DNA from: Caldithrix abyssi DSM 13497 | GTDB lineage: Bacteria > Calditrichota > Calditrichia > Calditrichales > Calditrichaceae | Length of the DNA: 64,000 nucleotides | Direction: 5' to 3' | Assembly (NCBI RefSeq): GCF_001886815.1 | Contig: NZ_CP018099.1 | Span: forward strand, 4,214,501 to 4,278,500 | In this document: positions 1 through 9,523 of the stretch, in pieces | Position numbering within the stretch: the stretch's first letter is position 1 | Layout: each line of letters begins with the position of its first letter | Program-made: the position numbers and the translations under genes | The notes under the pieces: model-generated | The model's input: the letters and a program-made list of their open reading frames with translations, nothing else | Told to the model about the DNA's origin: nothing | The model's database searches: none

Positions 1-3000
1 TAATTGCCGGAATCGGCCACGACGGCAAAGGGCTGCGCCGGTATTAAACTGGCGTAAACTTCCACGTTTGCCAGGCCGCTGCTGCTGACGACCAACGTGT
101 CGCGATCCACGGTTTGTCGTAAAATCCATTGCGTTGCCGCCTTTCCGCTGGAATTGGTAACGGAAGAGGCGGGATTAACCTGCCCGGTAGAAGTGGGCTG
201 CCAGTTAATGGTCACGCCGCTGATGGGATTGTCGTAAGCATCGACCACCTTAACGCGCACCGAATCGCCATAAGAGGTGGCCACCGTATCCTGCTGGTTG
301 TTCTGGGTCAACAACACGATATGATCGGCGGCGGCCGGATCGGCAGTGACGCTAAAGAAAACCGTGCCGCTGTTCAACAAATTATCGTTGTAGGCGGTAA
401 TTTGATACAAACCGCTTTTGCTGCCGGGCGTAAAGTAAACGGATGCGCGGCCGGTCTGGTCGGTTGTGGCAGAAGCCCCTGGCGCAAAGTCAAAATCGCC
501 GCCTCCCTGCGGATAGTTCAAAACGGCAAAGGTCAGCGGTACGTTTTCAACCGGGTTGCCGAGGCTATCGGTAACCTCCACCACCATGGCCTGAGTCAAC
601 TGGGTTTTTACCACGCCAATGCGCGCGCTGTCGTTGCTGGCATCTACCCAGCGATTTAAGGCATTGGCCTGTGACTCAAGCACATTGGCCGTAAACTTTA
701 AAGAATCCGGGATAACATTGACCACCGCGTAAGCCGAATCTTTACCGATAGTATTTCTCAGCTTCCATTTGCTTCTGGAAATGCCCAGGGTATTGGTCAG
801 ATCGGTAGGCGGATTTAACGTACTGGTCGGATCCTGCGTCTTCCAATCTACCGTAACGCCAGGAACCGGGTTATTGAAAGCATCCAGCACTTTAACAGCC
901 AGCGAATCGTTCAGTTCAGAGCCAGCCGATCCGCTGAAATTATTGGAAGAAACGTAACTCATGCTGACCGGCGCACCCGGATTTACTTTAATGATTCCGG
1001 AAGCATCGCTCAAAGTGCTGGTTCCGTATTTTTTATTGACGATCAATTTACCAGAATTGACGGTTGTAAAATTAAACGTATTGGAAACACTGGAATCAAC
1101 AAGCGAATAGTAGCCAATCGAATCGCCGGAAGCAGACCATTTAACGGCCACATCGCCCAGATAATTGCCGTACAGGTCATATCCCGCCGCGTAAAGCGTC
1201 CAGCTATCTCCCGCGTTGGCGGTCGAATCTCCCAGTTCAACGCCGCCGTTATTGGCCGCCGTACGGATCTTTATGCTGGCCAGGCTGGCCTCGCTCACCG
1301 TAATGGTGCCTGTGGCATCGTCTGTCCAGCCGTTGGCATTGCTGGTTACCACCGTACCCGAACCGGGTTCCGTAGGCGACAGCGACACAACGTAAGTATT
1401 GGTATTATTGGCGCTCAATCCTGTTAACGTGCCGGTGGTGGACCAATCGACATTGGCATTTCCGGCAAAATTATTGTTCGCATCGTAACCGGCTGCGTAA
1501 AGGGTTAAAGTTTGCCCGGCGCTTAAGGATACCGCGCCCACTTCCTGGCCGCCGCCGTTGGCCTCGTCGCGAATTAAAACATAGGAGATGGCGCCGGCGT
1601 TAACGGTGATGCTGCCGGTTTGATCGGAAATTTGCGCGTTGGCCGAAGCCTGCGCGCTGATGGAGCCGCTTCCCGTCTGATCCGGGGTAAATGTAACCGA
1701 TGCGCTCGGATTGGCCGGAGACAGCGTCCCCGTTAAACTGTTTAACGTCCAGTTGGCAGAAGTTTGCCCCAGGTAGTTGCCGTCCGCATCGTAGCCAATG
1801 GCGTAAAGGGTAAGCGTCTGGTCGGCGGTTAAGCTGGTATCGCCCATGGTTTGCCCGCCGTTCACGTCCGCCGTTTGCAAACGTAATTCGGCAAGAGCGC
1901 CGGCGCTGACGGTAATGGTGCCGGTCTGGTCTGCCGTGGCTCCGCCGGTCGGCGTGGCCACAATTTGCCCGCTGCCGCCGGCCACAGAAGGATTAAAGGT
2001 GTATTTGGCGCCGGTGGCGTTCACGCTTTCCAGTGTGCCGGTAGAACTCCAGGTAACGTCTGTATCTGAAATAAAGTTGCCATATTGGTCATAGCCCGCG
2101 GCGTAAAACGTGTAGGCATCATCCGTGGTCAGATTTAGCGCGCCTACTTCCTGGCCGCCGTTGTTGGCCTCGCTGCGAATAATCACATAGGCCAGCGGGG
2201 CCGCATTAACGGTGATTAAACCGCTTTCTCCTTTAATGTTGCTGTTGTCGCTTTTGGCCGCGCGCACCGTAAAACTGCCGACCACCGTATCCGAAACGCT
2301 AAAACTTAACGTGCTGTCATTGCTAAAAGTCAAACTGGCGGAAGGGCTGACCGTGGCTGTGCCGCTGCCCGGCGTGCTGATGTTTACCGTGCTGGAATTT
2401 ATTACGCCGTTGCCGTATTGATCGCGCGCCGTGATCGTAAAATTGACGCTGCCGCCGGCCGTAATGCTCTGATCCGTGGCAGGATTAAACGTGTAGTACG
2501 ATATGCCCCCTGCCTGCAGGGTCATTACATAAGTGCTGGTAACCGCGCCCGAAACCACATCGATGCTGTCCGAAACGTAAGCCGTGCTGGTGCTGGCCGT
2601 ATACAACGCCTCTGCAATGCCGTTGGCGTCCGTCGTGACGGTGATGTTGTTCAACCCGTTAGAAAATGTGCCGTTGCCCCGAACGCGCGTAAAGGTTACC
2701 GAAGCGCTGCTGACCACATTGCCGTAAACATCTTCCAGCCGGAATTGCAACAAACGGTCATTGCCCACCACAATCGGATCTTCGGCCGTTAATCGAACAA
2801 AATGATCCGCCGTGGAAGCCGTGACGCTGATCAAACCGCTTTCGCCGTTCACTTCGCTGTTAACAGAGTTCACCGCCCGAACCGTAAAACTACCCACCGT
2901 ATTGTCCGAAACGCTAAAACTTAACGTGCTGTCGTTGCTAAAAGTCAGGCTGGCAGAAGGACTGACCGTGGCCGTTCCACTGCCCGGCGTGCTGATATTT

Positions 3001-4271
3001 ACCGTTTCGGAATTAATAACCCCGTTGCCGTATTGATCGCGCGCCGTGATCGTAAAATTAACGCTGCCGCCGGCCGTGATGCTTTGATCCGTGGAAGGAT
3101 TAAACGCATAGTATGAAACGGGACCGGACGTAACATTTACGCTATAACCGCCGTCCGTGGAGCTGGCCCGCAAAGAGGAATCTAACACCGCGTCATACGT
3201 GCTGGGAAAGGCGTTATTTTGCGAGAGCGAGGTGGGCAGGCTTAAACCAAAAACCACGCGCAAGCTGTCAATCACATCAAACGAAGAGGTACGAATGAAT
3301 AAAGAATCCGTCACCGTGTCATAATACCAGGTGGCGAATCCGGGATCGGCCGGCTGGTTTTGACTGTTTTGAATGTAGGCCGACGAGCCGTTAATGTAAA
3401 TGGCATGTACGGCCGGCACCGCAAGAAAGGGGTTTTTAATGGCAAAACGATCCAGCTTGCCGATGCCCTGTGCGCCGCTAAGATCGATATTGTAGAAATG
3501 GTAATAGAAGGTGGTATAGGAGCCGGCTGGCCCGCTGGTAGGCGAAATGGCCGCCGTTACCCCGGAAATCAACCTTTTATTATGAAACAGAATGGCCATA
3601 TTCGAAGTCAAAGGGCCCAGCCCTACGCCTGTTCCATAATAATAAGTCAAACCGTCGGTGGCATCCGCCCCGATGCCAATGGTGGCCGTACCGCCGCCGT
3701 TGTACTCCGAATCGATGGTATTGTACTGCATTTTGATTAAATTGGACTGCTCAAAAATGACCAGCTCGCAGATCAGTGTTTTGGTCTGGCTCAAATAATT
3801 GTCAATGGCGTCCCACTGCACCACAATTTTTCGATTGGGAGCCGATCCGGTAACGGCATAGTAAACTCCGCCATCGTAGCGGGAATCAGAGAGCAGATCA
3901 TCCCAGTAAACGGCAATAATGGAATCCGGACCGGACAGGCCCGGCAGGCTGTCATTGGCCGGATAGGAATTGGCGCCAGGATTCTTAAAACTAATCCAGC
4001 CATTGGGCGAAATAAACAAACTGTCGTGCTGCTTACCGTAAAAGGAGACCTTAAAGGGCAACGCCACGCCAACCGGAGCTTCATCGTTAAAACCAGCGGC
4101 AAAAATTTGATTGGCGCTCGATTTGATATCGATCCAATTGTAATCGATGGCGACGGTTCCCCTGGAATCTGTCCACATGTGACCAAAATTATCAATCCCC
4201 CCCTGATCGGCAAACGCCTGATGCAGCGTCAGGGAAAATAGAATGAAAACTAAAATCAATTTATCTCTCAT
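1..4271 (-). CDS. Secreted Ig-like repeat protein (partial, C-terminus off window)
   Basis: The frame is open from an ATG at 4271 to the window edge, more than 1420 codons, and begins with a signal peptide (MRDKLILVFILFSLTLHQAFA). Residues about 25-230 contain a NIDO-like beta region (SPNGWISF, IAVYWDDLL). The rest is a chain of roughly 100-residue Ig-like modules of invasin/Big-1 type, with recurring phrases such as TARDQYGN, YAAGYDQYGN and NSSGKA. Two adjacent modules (about 2212-2500 and 2812-3110) are near copies at DNA level. Such proteins are usually surface adhesins or stalk proteins; a T9SS sorting domain would be expected at the missing C-terminus but cannot be seen. A Shine-Dalgarno (AGAGG) precedes the ATG. 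The gene lies 16 bp behind a small secreted-protein gene, so they are probably cotranscribed. No enzymatic domain is visible in this part. Confidence 0.85.
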   Translation of the reverse strand, partial: MRDKLILVFILFSLTLHQAFADQGGIDNFGHMWTDSRGTVAIDYNWIDIKSSANQIFAAGFNDEAPVGVALPFKVSFYGKQHDSLFISPNGWISFKNPGANSYPANDSLPGLSGPDSIIAVYWDDLLSDSRYDGGVYYAVTGSAPNRKIVVQWDAIDNYLSQTKTLICELVIFEQSNLIKMQYNTIDSEYNGGGTATIGIGADATDGLTYYYGTGVGLGPLTSNMAILFHNKRLISGVTAAISPTSGPAGSYTTFYYHFYNIDLSGAQGIGKLDRFAIKNPFLAVPAVHAIYINGSSAYIQNSQNQPADPGFATWYYDTVTDSLFIRTSSFDVIDSLRVVFGLSLPTSLSQNNAFPSTYDAVLDSSLRASSTDGGYSVNVTSGPVSYYAFNPSTDQSITAGGSVNFTITARDQYGNGVINSETVNISTPGSGTATVSPSASLTFSNDSTLSFSVSDNTVGSFTVRAVNSVNSEVNGESGLISVTASTADHFVRLTAEDPIVVGNDRLLQFRLEDVYGNVVSSASVTFTRVRGNGTFSNGLNNITVTTDANGIAEALYTASTSTAYVSDSIDVVSGAVTSTYVMTLQAGGISYYTFNPATDQSITAGGSVNFTITARDQYGNGVINSSTVNISTPGSGTATVSPSASLTFSNDSTLSFSVSDTVVGSFTVRAAKSDNSNIKGESGLITVNAAPLAYVIIRSEANNGGQEVGALNLTTDDAYTFYAAGYDQYGNFISDTDVTWSSTGTLESVNATGAKYTFNPSVAGGSGQIVATPTGGATADQTGTITVSAGALAELRLQTADVNGGQTMGDTSLTADQTLTLYAIGYDADGNYLGQTSANWTLNSLTGTLSPANPSASVTFTPDQTGSGSISAQASANAQISDQTGSITVNAGAISYVLIRDEANGGGQEVGAVSLSAGQTLTLYAAGYDANNNFAGNANVDWSTTGTLTGLSANNTNTYVVSLSPTEPGSGTVVTSNANGWTDDATGTITVSEASLASIKIRTAANNGGVELGDSTANAGDSWTLYAAGYDLYGNYLGDVAVKWSASGDSIGYYSLVDSSVSNTFNFTTVNSGKLIVNKKYGTSTLSDASGIIKVNPGAPVSMSYVSSNNFSGSAGSELNDSLAVKVLDAFNNPVPGVTVDWKTQDPTSTLNPPTDLTNTLGISRSKWKLRNTIGKDSAYAVVNVIPDSLKFTANVLESQANALNRWVDASNDSARIGVVKTQLTQAMVVEVTDSLGNPVENVPLTFAVLNYPQGGGDFDFAPGASATTDQTGRASVYFTPGSKSGLYQITAYNDNLLNSGTVFFSVTADPAAADHIVLLTQNNQQDTVATSYGDSVRVKVVDAYDNPISGVTINWQPTSTGQVNPASSVTNSSGKAATQWILRQTVDRDTLVVSSSGLANVEVYASLIPAQPFAVVADSGN
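2212..3110 (-). repeat. Near-identical tandem Ig-like modules
   Basis: Inside the large secreted protein, the stretch around 2212-2500 is repeated around 2812-3110 with few substitutions. In the protein both copies carry DQSITAGGSVNFTITARDQ and GSGTATVSPSASLTFSNDST. The repeat distance is about 0.6 kb. This is a recent module duplication within the gene. Confidence 0.7.
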
Positions 4272-4287
4272 TTGAACCAACCTCTTT

Positions 4288-4779
4288 CTACCTGGTCACA
4301 CTCTGTTTAATTTGAAACTCAATCTGGCTTAAAATTGCCCCTAACCGCCCCTGGGCAAGTAAAGCCATTAATTTCAGTTTCCCGTTTGTTTTGCGCTGAC
4401 CTTCATTGGCCAGGTTCAGAAAAACGGTTAACTTTCCGGCTGGCGCAGAAAAATTTTGGGCAAAACGCAAGATCATCAAAGAATCTGTTTTTTCCCAGTG
4501 AATTACGCGGTCCGAATCCGGGTAGGTGTCAGCCTCTTTCAGCCAATAGGAGCGGTCGCCGCTTTTTATTTGCACCGGCACAAAATTACGCGATGCCGGA
4601 AAGCTTAAAGCAATTCCCCGCTCGCCATTCTGAATACCGTTTATTTCCACGGCCAAATTCCAGTTTACCGATCTATTGGGATCAAAATTGGTCGTAAGCG
4701 AAAGAGAATAATTTTGGGCAAATAAGAAAGCGCCCAGGGCGAAAAGCCAGAATATTATTTTAAAACCTTTAAACTTCAT
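4288..4779 (-). CDS. Small secreted protein of unknown function
   Basis: A 163-residue protein starting at the ATG at 4779, which has a good Shine-Dalgarno (GAGGGAG) 8 bases upstream. The frame extends 15 codons further upstream, but that part lacks a ribosome site and would hide the signal peptide. Residues 1-21 (MKFKGFKIIFWLFALGAFLFA) are a signal peptide. The mature part alternates beta-type segments (SLSLTTNFDPNRSVNWNLAV, KLTVFLNLANEG) and could be a single beta-sandwich domain. I do not recognise the family. It lies 16 bp before the giant Ig-repeat protein and is probably in its operon, so it may be an accessory of that surface protein (inference). Confidence 0.7.
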   Translation of the reverse strand: MKFKGFKIIFWLFALGAFLFAQNYSLSLTTNFDPNRSVNWNLAVEINGIQNGERGIALSFPASRNFVPVQIKSGDRSYWLKEADTYPDSDRVIHWEKTDSLMILRFAQNFSAPAGKLTVFLNLANEGQRKTNGKLKLMALLAQGRLGAILSQIEFQIKQSVTR

Positions 4780-4916
4780 CTTAATAACTCCCTCTGCCTT
4801 CACTTTTAAATTAAAAATTATCACCTGATTAAATGTTATTTAATAATATCGACGAACTTAACTTTTTCATCAGTGATGCAAAACACAAGCGAAAAAAAAT
4901 ATCACATTCAGGCGAA

Positions 4917-6662
4917 CTAATGCTTAGTAGGTTTTGGAGTAACATGCTTTACAATATCTAAAAATGCTTTTACCACTTCCGGATCGAATTGCTGGCCGCT
5001 TTGTTGTTTTAAAACTTCCATGGCCTGAATTTCGGAAAGCGCTTTGCGGTACGGCCGCTCCGACGTCATGGCGTCATAGGCGTTGCAAACGGAAAGCATT
5101 CTGGTTTCCATGGGGATTTCTTCTCCGCCGATGCGATGCGGATAGCCCCGGCCGTTAAAATACTCGTGATGATGTACCGCCATGTCCACCATCAAATCAT
5201 TAAAGCCGGCCGATTTAAGGATTTTCCCCCCTTCAATCGTGTGCGTTAATATGCGCTCTTTAATCTTCGCATCCTTTAAACTATTGGAAAGCGATTTGTC
5301 GTAGAGCAAATAACGATCGTCTATGGCCGTTTTACCGATATCGTGCAATAACGCTCCCAGGCCCAGCTGCCTGATTTCATTGGGGGGGAATCCCAACCTT
5401 TTTGCCGTCATAGAAACGTAATTGGCCGTACGCACCAGATGTCCGCGATTAAAGAAAAACTTTGCTTCCATGGCATAAAGCATGGCCCGCACTGTTCTGG
5501 CAAATTGATCGCGAAATTCATCGGATTGTTGCACCTGTTCCAGAATAAACGCGCTTTGATTGGCAACCACTGATATTAAATTGAAATCTTCTTTGGTGTA
5601 TTCGGCGCCGGTTACTTTCGGGCCAAAGGCCACCATGCCCAGTATTTTGTTTTTTACGTAGATGGGACAGATTACATCTTTTTCAAACTGTTTCATAAAG
5701 TTCAATTCATCGGCAAACAAATTATCGCGCGGCAGCTCGCGTAAATAAAGCGGTTCTCTAAAGGCTCTTAATATTGAAATGATATTGCTATCCAGATAAA
5801 TCTTTAACTGGCTTTTGTTTAAAGTGCGCAGTCCTTTTTCTACTAAAATATTCCAGTAGTTTTGATTTTTCTTTTCTCTGGCCATAATAAAGGCATGGCT
5901 GCTGCCCATCTGACCAAGCGCGGTTAACAAAAAAGAGCCGAGTACATCTCTGGAATCCTTTCCGATCTGAATCTGTTCGCTGATGGTCACAATATTCTGT
6001 ATCTCTATTTCGCGGCGCTTAATATCTTTATTTAATTCTTCTGAGCCCTGTTTTAAGATGTAAAATCCTTTTTTGAAGTGTTCTTTTTCTTCTTCCAGTC
6101 GTTCGATCTGATTCTCCAGTTGCTCCGATCTGGCTTTAAACTCGAAGGCAAGTTTTTTAACCCAAAAAATACCGCCCGCCGCAATTCCATATACGACCGC
6201 CTGGCTGATCATCTGAAAAAGCACATGGGGTAAATAGCCGGTCAGCCCCCACACCAGGCTACTTACCAATAACAAAAAAGCGGCTAAATAGTTAATGTTT
6301 TTAAAATGCGTTTCATTAAAAAGTAAGGCATTGGTCGTTAAAATCAAAGCCGGTCCAGCCATAAAAAGCATGGATCCTGCAGATAGCGGATAAAAGGCCA
6401 CAAACAATATCACAAGATCAATGGCTAAAATAACAGCGGCCTGAGACGCTGCAAACGTTTTATCATGATAAAATAAAGCCCAGATAATCAGCCCCAGAGC
6501 CTGAAGAATTAATCCGCTTAATGCCAGATAGTAAATAAGCGCGGAGGGAGACGAAGGCGGAAAGGAGATAATCAACACGCTTAATAGTAAAACGGCGCTC
6601 ATTGCGCCCATAAAAAGGGAGCTGGCTTTGGCTTGAATCAGGTTTAGATCAGCTTTAATCAT
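4917..6662 (-). CDS. Membrane-anchored GAF/HD-GYP phosphodiesterase
   Basis: A 581-residue protein. Residues about 13-170 form several hydrophobic membrane segments, 175-225 a charged coiled coil, about 230-375 a GAF-type domain, and about 385-575 an HD-GYP domain. HD-GYP proteins hydrolyse cyclic di-GMP. The metal-site motifs are present: LLHDIGK (near 440), HTIEGG, HHHEYFNGRGYP (near 499) and the downstream NAYDAMTSERPYR. The family signature is HHExxDGxGYP; here N replaces D, while the GYP and metal ligands are kept, so activity is likely. The ATG overlaps the stop of the upstream TPR gene (ATGA), implying translational coupling. With the upstream GAF/degenerate-GGDEF protein it suggests c-di-GMP signalling. 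Confidence 0.9.
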   Translation of the reverse strand: MIKADLNLIQAKASSLFMGAMSAVLLLSVLIISFPPSSPSALIYYLALSGLILQALGLIIWALFYHDKTFAASQAAVILAIDLVILFVAFYPLSAGSMLFMAGPALILTTNALLFNETHFKNINYLAAFLLLVSSLVWGLTGYLPHVLFQMISQAVVYGIAAGGIFWVKKLAFEFKARSEQLENQIERLEEEKEHFKKGFYILKQGSEELNKDIKRREIEIQNIVTISEQIQIGKDSRDVLGSFLLTALGQMGSSHAFIMAREKKNQNYWNILVEKGLRTLNKSQLKIYLDSNIISILRAFREPLYLRELPRDNLFADELNFMKQFEKDVICPIYVKNKILGMVAFGPKVTGAEYTKEDFNLISVVANQSAFILEQVQQSDEFRDQFARTVRAMLYAMEAKFFFNRGHLVRTANYVSMTAKRLGFPPNEIRQLGLGALLHDIGKTAIDDRYLLYDKSLSNSLKDAKIKERILTHTIEGGKILKSAGFNDLMVDMAVHHHEYFNGRGYPHRIGGEEIPMETRMLSVCNAYDAMTSERPYRKALSEIQAMEVLKQQSGQQFDPEVVKAFLDIVKHVTPKPTKH

Positions 6663-7807
6663 TTTAAAATCGCTCTTAATAAAATCAAAAACTCTTTACC
6701 GTCGTTTTCAACTAATTTTTTATTTTTCATGGCTTTTTCGTATGAAGGATTAATTTCCAGCGCGCGATCAAATTCATTTAAAGCCTGCAAAAATAAATTC
6801 CGGCATTGAATAAGATGGACAACGCCAAGACTGTTCCACAAATCGGCATATTCGGGCCTAACTTTTATCGCTTCTTTGAGCTCCTGTTCATACTGTTTAA
6901 TTTCCCGCTCTGTCAGGTTTACGCCGTCGTACATAAATTTCAAATAAAAGCTGGTGCTGATTAAACTGCTGGTATCTTGCGGGAACAAGCGTTCACGCAG
7001 ATTTACCAGTAAACGGATGGCTTCCTCAAACTCCGAACGATCTATACTTTGCTCAATGGCCAGATATTGCTCGTCCGTAAACAAAGGATTGGAATTTTTC
7101 ACTTTGCGCAACAGTTGCCGCGCCCGGTCGATTCGAATCGAAGGCGGAGGCAAATACGAACTTTCTTTTTGCGTAAGAATACTTTCCAGATAGGTTATGG
7201 CCGTGTTGTACTGGGCTTCGCCGTAATTGGGGTTGATGCGCAAAGCTTCCTGATAATAATTCAAGGCCTTAACATGGTTGTGTTTGTTAGAGTAGGCAAG
7301 GGCCAGTTGATTAAAAACGTCCGCATAATTGTAGCCGGATTTTACCACACGGTTTAAAAGATTAATGGCCTCGTCGTTTCTGTTGAGTTTGGTGTAGGTA
7401 GAGGCCAGTAAAATTAAAGCGCGATTGCATTTCGGATCGATCTCCAGCACCTTTTTGAAGGTACGAATGGCGTCGGAGATGAGGTTGTGTTTTAAAAACA
7501 GGGTGCCCAGTTTAAGCAAGGCGTTAACATTGGGCGCTTTATTGATACGATCGGCTACCTTGAAAAGGAAGTGAATTTCATCGATGGTAGCCTGGTGTAC
7601 GTCTTTAACAAAATTTTTAACGTGGTCTTCCGCTGTTTGCGCCTGCTCCGACTTACGACGCTCGTAGTGGAAAGTCTGGGCTGTAATCAACCGTCCTTTC
7701 TCAAATATTTCACAGCGCACCACTCCCTTTGCCTTATTGGTCGCGGTTTGCACATGAAATATTCTTTTTCCGACAACCACATTATCATTGAAGCCAATAT
7801 CAGGCAT
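6659..7807 (-). CDS. TPR-repeat protein in signalling operon
   Basis: A 382-residue cytoplasmic-looking protein without a signal peptide. Residues 1-80 form an unrecognised beta-rich domain (VVVGKRIFHVQT, GVVRCEIFEKG). Tetratricopeptide repeats follow (about 95-240, e.g. AIRTFKKVLEIDPKCNRAL, ALNYYQEALRINPNYGEAQ), with a final repeat near 330-375. TPR proteins are protein-interaction scaffolds. The start has a strong Shine-Dalgarno (GGGGGAG). It overlaps the HD-GYP gene by four bases and sits 88 bp after the GAF/GGDEF-like gene, so it probably acts with them. The exact partner is not visible. Confidence 0.85.
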   Translation of the reverse strand: MPDIGFNDNVVVGKRIFHVQTATNKAKGVVRCEIFEKGRLITAQTFHYERRKSEQAQTAEDHVKNFVKDVHQATIDEIHFLFKVADRINKAPNVNALLKLGTLFLKHNLISDAIRTFKKVLEIDPKCNRALILLASTYTKLNRNDEAINLLNRVVKSGYNYADVFNQLALAYSNKHNHVKALNYYQEALRINPNYGEAQYNTAITYLESILTQKESSYLPPPSIRIDRARQLLRKVKNSNPLFTDEQYLAIEQSIDRSEFEEAIRLLVNLRERLFPQDTSSLISTSFYLKFMYDGVNLTEREIKQYEQELKEAIKVRPEYADLWNSLGVVHLIQCRNLFLQALNEFDRALEINPSYEKAMKNKKLVENDGKEFLILLRAILK

Positions 7808-7895
7808 GTTGCTCTCTCCCCCGTCAACGGAGCGTTAATCGATTATTTATTATTTTACAATGATTTCAGAAAAAAGGCAATTTATTTCCGTGATT

Positions 7896-9515
7896 TTACA
7901 CGTTAAAATCAAGATCTGTAAAAAAGTCTTCCCCATTTTCTGTTTTTTCTTCTTTTTTCCCCAACAATTGGATTACCTTTTCTTCAAATGCTTCTTCCTG
8001 ATCAGGGAATATGGCAAATTCAAACTCAAATTCGATCTCTTTAAGATGAAATTCATCCGGTAAAGTGAGCGAAGCCATTTTTTCCTTAAAACGATTCATG
8101 GCAATGTGAATGGTTTCGTCCGTAATGCCAGGCATTAAAAGGGCGTATTTTCCGCTTTCAATCAAAGCTAAAAAATCCTCGGTTCGCACCACCGGACTGA
8201 TGCGCTGAATTACAATCCGATCCAGACGATTGATTTGATGTTCTTCCAGATGGTTGAAAATTTCGTCTGCATTTTTAAACCGCATGACCAACAGGCCCAG
8301 CGTGCTGTTCTGACGCAGCATCAAACTTTTTTCTTCCTGCACGCGCTGCTCAAAATATTTTTTATTGGCGAGGCCGGTATTTTTATCGACAAAGCTTTCG
8401 CTGGCCACCTGTTCATAAACCTGTAAATTGGTAAAGGCCAGATTGATGGTGTTACTCAACACCTTAAAAATCCGCTTATCAATTAAATCGTAGTCGCCGC
8501 CGAACAATTTTTCGCCGCAGGCCATAATCCCTATCAATTTCTTGTTGGCCATCACCGGAGCCACCATGCGCGCGCCTGTTTCTTTAAAAAAGGGAATTAA
8601 ATCTGCCGCTTCGCCTTTAAATTTCATTTCATCGGTATAAAGAATTTCTCCGCCGCTTTCAAAATAGCGAGCCAGGGCATCCGAGTTTTCTAACTTATAA
8701 ACGTTTTGTTCACTGCCAAATCCTTTTGAATAAAAATCGCTAAAGGTTTCGCCATCTTTGTTTTTTAATAGAATAAAGGCGCGATCACAACCTAATTGCC
8801 CGACCAGCGTTAAAAGGGCCGTATTGATCAGTCCCTCCCGATCATGGATGGTAAATAGCTCATTGCTAACCTGAAAAATCTGATCGATTTCGTGCATGCG
8901 TTTTTTCAGGTTTTTTTCCACTTCCGAGATTTTTTCAGTTGATTCCAGCAATTGGTTTTTGAGTCGTTGAATTTGATCGGTTAACCGTTTCTTTTCCAGG
9001 CCGGCGTTTAAGGCGATGGCCATTACGTAGAATTGATAATAAAAATTCTTAAAAATCTGGCGGATAAAGTCGTCGTTGGAGTGATGCGTAAAAAGAAAGT
9101 AATCGTTCTGCCCCAGCTTAAAGGCGAAGGCTTCGTCGATTGCCAGACCTTCCGGCGGGACGATGAATTTATTGATCGGTTTTAATTTTAAAACCAGTTG
9201 GCGATCGATCATCATTTTTAATCGTACGCTATTTTTGATCACGTAGTTTAATGATTCTGTAAGATCGCGCCAGGCATTGGCGTTTCCGTTTGAATTCCAC
9301 AAAACATGGATGTCGTTTTTAAAGGGATAGACCAGCTCTCTTAAAAGAGCGACAAAATTTTTTGCTTTATCGATGTTCGGTGCGCCCTCTAAGTAGTCTT
9401 TGACCATTTTATTAAAAACCGTATGACTTTGTTGTAAGATTTTGTTTTTAATAGCATGTTTGACTACAGGAACTTTCCACAATGTTTTAAGCATATTTCC
9501 CATAACAAACCCCAT
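7896..9515 (-). CDS. GAF protein with degenerate GGDEF domain
   Basis: A 539-residue protein: a helical N-terminal region (1-160), a coiled coil about 170-205 (QIQRLKNQLLESTEKISEVE), a GAF domain about 210-345, and a C-terminal GGDEF-fold domain about 365-500. The fold signature DKNTGLANKKYF (near 378) is intact, but the catalytic GGDEF position reads ESGKY (near 453). It should therefore not make cyclic di-GMP; it may bind a nucleotide or act as a scaffold. The start could be the first ATG or, four codons later, MGNMLK, which has GGGG upstream. It lies 8 bp after the sigma-54 activator gene in the same operon. Product identity is firm; function is inferred. Confidence 0.85.
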   Translation of the reverse strand: MGFVMGNMLKTLWKVPVVKHAIKNKILQQSHTVFNKMVKDYLEGAPNIDKAKNFVALLRELVYPFKNDIHVLWNSNGNANAWRDLTESLNYVIKNSVRLKMMIDRQLVLKLKPINKFIVPPEGLAIDEAFAFKLGQNDYFLFTHHSNDDFIRQIFKNFYYQFYVMAIALNAGLEKKRLTDQIQRLKNQLLESTEKISEVEKNLKKRMHEIDQIFQVSNELFTIHDREGLINTALLTLVGQLGCDRAFILLKNKDGETFSDFYSKGFGSEQNVYKLENSDALARYFESGGEILYTDEMKFKGEAADLIPFFKETGARMVAPVMANKKLIGIMACGEKLFGGDYDLIDKRIFKVLSNTINLAFTNLQVYEQVASESFVDKNTGLANKKYFEQRVQEEKSLMLRQNSTLGLLVMRFKNADEIFNHLEEHQINRLDRIVIQRISPVVRTEDFLALIESGKYALLMPGITDETIHIAMNRFKEKMASLTLPDEFHLKEIEFEFEFAIFPDQEEAFEEKVIQLLGKKEEKTENGEDFFTDLDFNV

Positions 9516-9523
9516 AAAAATGA

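Noticed and set aside
129-3740. Several plus-strand open frames of 60-176 codons
   Set aside because: They lie opposite the continuous minus-strand Ig-repeat protein, have no ribosome sites, and mirror its repeats.
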